A stretch of DNA of 14,502 bases from the NCBI GenBank assembly GCA_002396325.1, contig DGXM01000187.1, positions 1 to 14,502 on the forward strand. Direction: 5' to 3'. This document shows positions 13,528 through 14,502 of the stretch, one piece after another. The translations under genes and the position numbers were made by a program. This DNA comes from Treponema sp. UBA4232 (GTDB lineage: Bacteria; Spirochaetota; Spirochaetia; Treponematales; Treponemataceae). A model generated the notes under the pieces. It searched no databases and had not been told where the DNA came from. It saw only the letters and a list, made by a program, of their open reading frames with translations. Each line of letters opens with the position of its first letter. Positions within the stretch are counted from its first letter, which is position 1.

Positions 13528-13853
13528 CACTATATAGTCTTTTGGGAAAAGTTGAAGATGAATCTGAAAAAGATTTAACTTGGTTTTTGGATTTTGCTTC
13601 CGAATATTTAGACTTTACAAAATTTGGAGAATCTTCTACTCCGAATATTCAAGCTGATATAGTTTCTCAAAATGAAGATAATTATCATTTTATACAGTAT
13701 AAGGATGATGGTAAACATTGTGTAACCCGTCCAATAAATTCAAATCTTTTTATAAAGGCAAAAGATTTTTCAAATGAAAGAAAAGTATTTGAGGATGCCT
13801 TGCCATTTATAAAAGAAATTAAAAATGAAACGGAAATTCGAAAGACTATTTGA
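13524..13853 (+). CDS. Small partner of the methyltransferase; possible restriction endonuclease, apparently frame-broken
   Basis: 109 residues as read, family not recognised. The ATG overlaps the methyltransferase stop by four bases, so it is translationally coupled and presumably functionally linked. That position typically holds the cognate restriction enzyme or an accessory protein. Visible features are an acidic N-terminus (GKVEDESEKDLTWFLDFASE) and a strand-rich middle 'NIQADIVSQNEDNYHFIQYK', in which D45, E51 and K60 could be parts of a nuclease core, though this is weak. It ends at TGA 13851-13853, while the +1 frame stays open and protein-like to 13968. This suggests that a single-base change has split a protein of about 148 residues. 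Even fused it is short for a type II endonuclease. Low G+C like the methyltransferase. Confidence 0.6.
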   Translation: MTLYSLLGKVEDESEKDLTWFLDFASEYLDFTKFGESSTPNIQADIVSQNEDNYHFIQYKDDGKHCVTRPINSNLFIKAKDFSNERKVFEDALPFIKEIKNETEIRKTI

Positions 13854-13968
13854 TGGGGTTTATTATTTAGATTTACGACCTTCAATTACGAATGATGTAT
13901 TTTTAAATGAAAGAATAAAGTCATTTGATAATTTTTTAGTTGAAGATATGTGGAAGTTTATAGAATAA
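13825..13968 (+). pseudogene. Out-of-frame continuation of the 13524 gene
   Basis: An open frame of 47 codons begins with ATG 13825 inside the preceding gene, in the +1 frame (open from 13813). It encodes a sequence with normal protein character, including RLFDGVYYLDLRP and the ending DNFLVEDMWKFIE. No good ribosome site precedes the ATG. Loss of one base between 13813 and 13853 (for example in the five-A run 13821-13825) would join it to the upstream frame. It is therefore read as a detached C-terminus, but a separate small gene or programmed frameshift is possible. Confidence 0.5.
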
Positions 13969-13974
13969 AAAAAC

Positions 13975-14038
13975 GCATAACAAGAAGTTCATCACCGACA
14001 CGGGCTTAAGGTCTGTGCGGTACAACCTGTTGTTCTGC
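13975..14038. other. 64-nt imperfect inverted repeat resembling an integron attC site
   Basis: Starting six bases after the last stop codon of the methyltransferase unit, 15-base arms (13975-13989 and 14024-14038) match at 12 of 15 positions. Inside them is an asymmetric internal loop (CATC against AC), then ACCG/CGGT, one unpaired A (13998), CACGGGC/GTCTGTG with two G-T pairs, and the loop TTAAG. The outer ends GCATAAC and GTTCTGC each approximate the attC core sites RYYYAAC and GTTRRRY, with one and two deviations. It is not followed directly by T, so a terminator is unlikely. The fold is certain; the attC identity is inference. Confidence 0.4.
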
Positions 14039-14051
14039 CGGTCTGCGGATG

Positions 14052-14082
14052 AAAAAAAAGACCCCGGCGAAATAAACCGGGG
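14052..14082 (-). terminator. ilvC terminator
   Basis: On the minus strand a six-bp GC stem (CCCCGG/CCGGGG, 14077-14082 with 14062-14067) with a nine-base loop is followed after two bases by eight T (14052-14059). It lies 30 bases after the ilvC stop. Confidence 0.85.
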
Positions 14083-14112
14083 CCCGTATCATGGAACTTT
14101 ATACTGTCTGGA

Positions 14113-14502
14113 TTACACCAATGCCTTCATGCTTGTCATGTATGCGCGGAGCTTCTTTCCGACTGATTCAATCGGGTGGTTGCGGATGGCGTCGTTTACC
14201 TGCACAAGCTTCTTGTTCGGAACTGCGGTGGTCTTGATGTCCATGCCCTTACCGATGTCGGCTGTGGTCACGCTGTTCTTCATGAAATCCTGGAGAAGGG
14301 GAACGCATGATCTTGCAAAGAGGTAGCATCCGTACTCTGCGGTGTCGGAGATAACCTTGTTCATCTCGTACAGGCGGCGGCGGTCAATCAGGTTTGCAAT
14401 CAGCGGAACTTCATGGAGTGACTCATAGTATGCGCTTTCCGGTTTGATTCCCGCGCTTACCATTGTCTCGAATGCAAGCTCGCATCCGGCCTTTACAAAG
14501 GC
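14113..14502 (-). CDS. ilvC: Ketol-acid reductoisomerase, class II, C-terminal part (5' truncated by window)
   Basis: The last 129 residues are present and the frame is open to the window edge. KARI isomerises and reduces acetolactate in the cytoplasm, the second step of valine/isoleucine synthesis. The segment matches the second C-terminal knotted domain of the long, class II enzyme typified by E. coli: AFVKAGCELAFETMVSAGI, ESAYYESLHEVPLIANLI, RRRLYEMNKVISDTAEYG, YLFARSCVPLLQDFM, and the ending VGKKLRAYMTSMKALV. The short class I enzymes lack this ending. It ends in a clean terminator and lies about 11.5 kb from ilvN in this window, so the two are not in one operon. Confidence 0.95.
   Translation of the reverse strand, partial: AFVKAGCELAFETMVSAGIKPESAYYESLHEVPLIANLIDRRRLYEMNKVISDTAEYGCYLFARSCVPLLQDFMKNSVTTADIGKGMDIKTTAVPNKKLVQVNDAIRNHPIESVGKKLRAYMTSMKALV

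Noticed and set aside
13964..14326. Plus-strand open frame running through the attC-like hairpin, the terminator and into antisense of ilvC
   Set aside because: It passes through a strong terminator and lies opposite ilvC. The early part (KKFITDTGLRSVRYN) looks faintly protein-like and could be a relic, but nothing supports it.
1..14502. CRISPR arrays, tRNA or rRNA genes, transposases or insertion-sequence ends
   Set aside because: Read through for regular direct repeats, clover-leaf segments and transposase motifs; none was seen.

Overview
The window looks like a chromosomal segment from a gut- or rumen-type spirochaete, most likely a Treponema. This is inferred from gene content and signals: amino-acid biosynthesis genes mixed with beta-barrel outer-membrane proteins, a cellobiose 2-epimerase under a LacI regulator, a GGDEF-EAL protein, compact sigma70-type promoters, and a homopolymer tract inside an outer-membrane-protein promoter as described in T. 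pallidum. No rRNA or tRNA gene is visible to prove the genus. Most of the window is roughly half G+C; one island (about 12.55-13.97 kb) is roughly one third G+C.

Layout. (1) 2-706: 3' end of thrA (homoserine dehydrogenase part). (2) 789-1985: an exported beta-barrel-like protein whose promoter carries a run of nine C between -35 and -10, ending at a bidirectional terminator shared with ilvN. (3) 2065-2556, minus: ilvN alone, without ilvB, divergent from a two-gene plus-strand unit (2736-4716) encoding unrecognised membrane proteins; the two promoters overlap through their -35 boxes. (4) 4778-7984, minus: GGDEF-EAL protein translationally coupled to a membrane-anchored nuclease-like protein (Endonuc_Holl type), then a separate exported DUF4097-like protein. 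(5) 7985-8320: gene-free, with a GC-rich structured element and hairpins. (6) 8321-9921, minus: a small outer-membrane-like barrel and an MBL-fold hydrolase, each with its own promoter. (7) 10091-12420, minus: lacI-family regulator followed by cellobiose 2-epimerase, with a LacI-type operator inside the lacI promoter. (8) 12598-13968, plus: low-GC DNA methyltransferase overlapping by ATGA a small partner gene, possibly a restriction enzyme, with a frame break; a 64-nt attC-like hairpin starts 6 nt after the last stop. (9) 14113-14502, minus: 3' end of class II ilvC with its terminator.

How the genes fit together. thrA, ilvN and ilvC belong to the aspartate/branched-chain amino-acid pathways but lie in separate units. 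LacI plus cellobiose 2-epimerase form a small sugar-responsive operon for processing beta-linked disaccharides. The strongest candidates for something new are the probably phase-variable outer-membrane-protein promoter, and the low-GC methyltransferase module with a leaderless-type promoter and attC-like 3' hairpin, which together resemble a mobile cassette.
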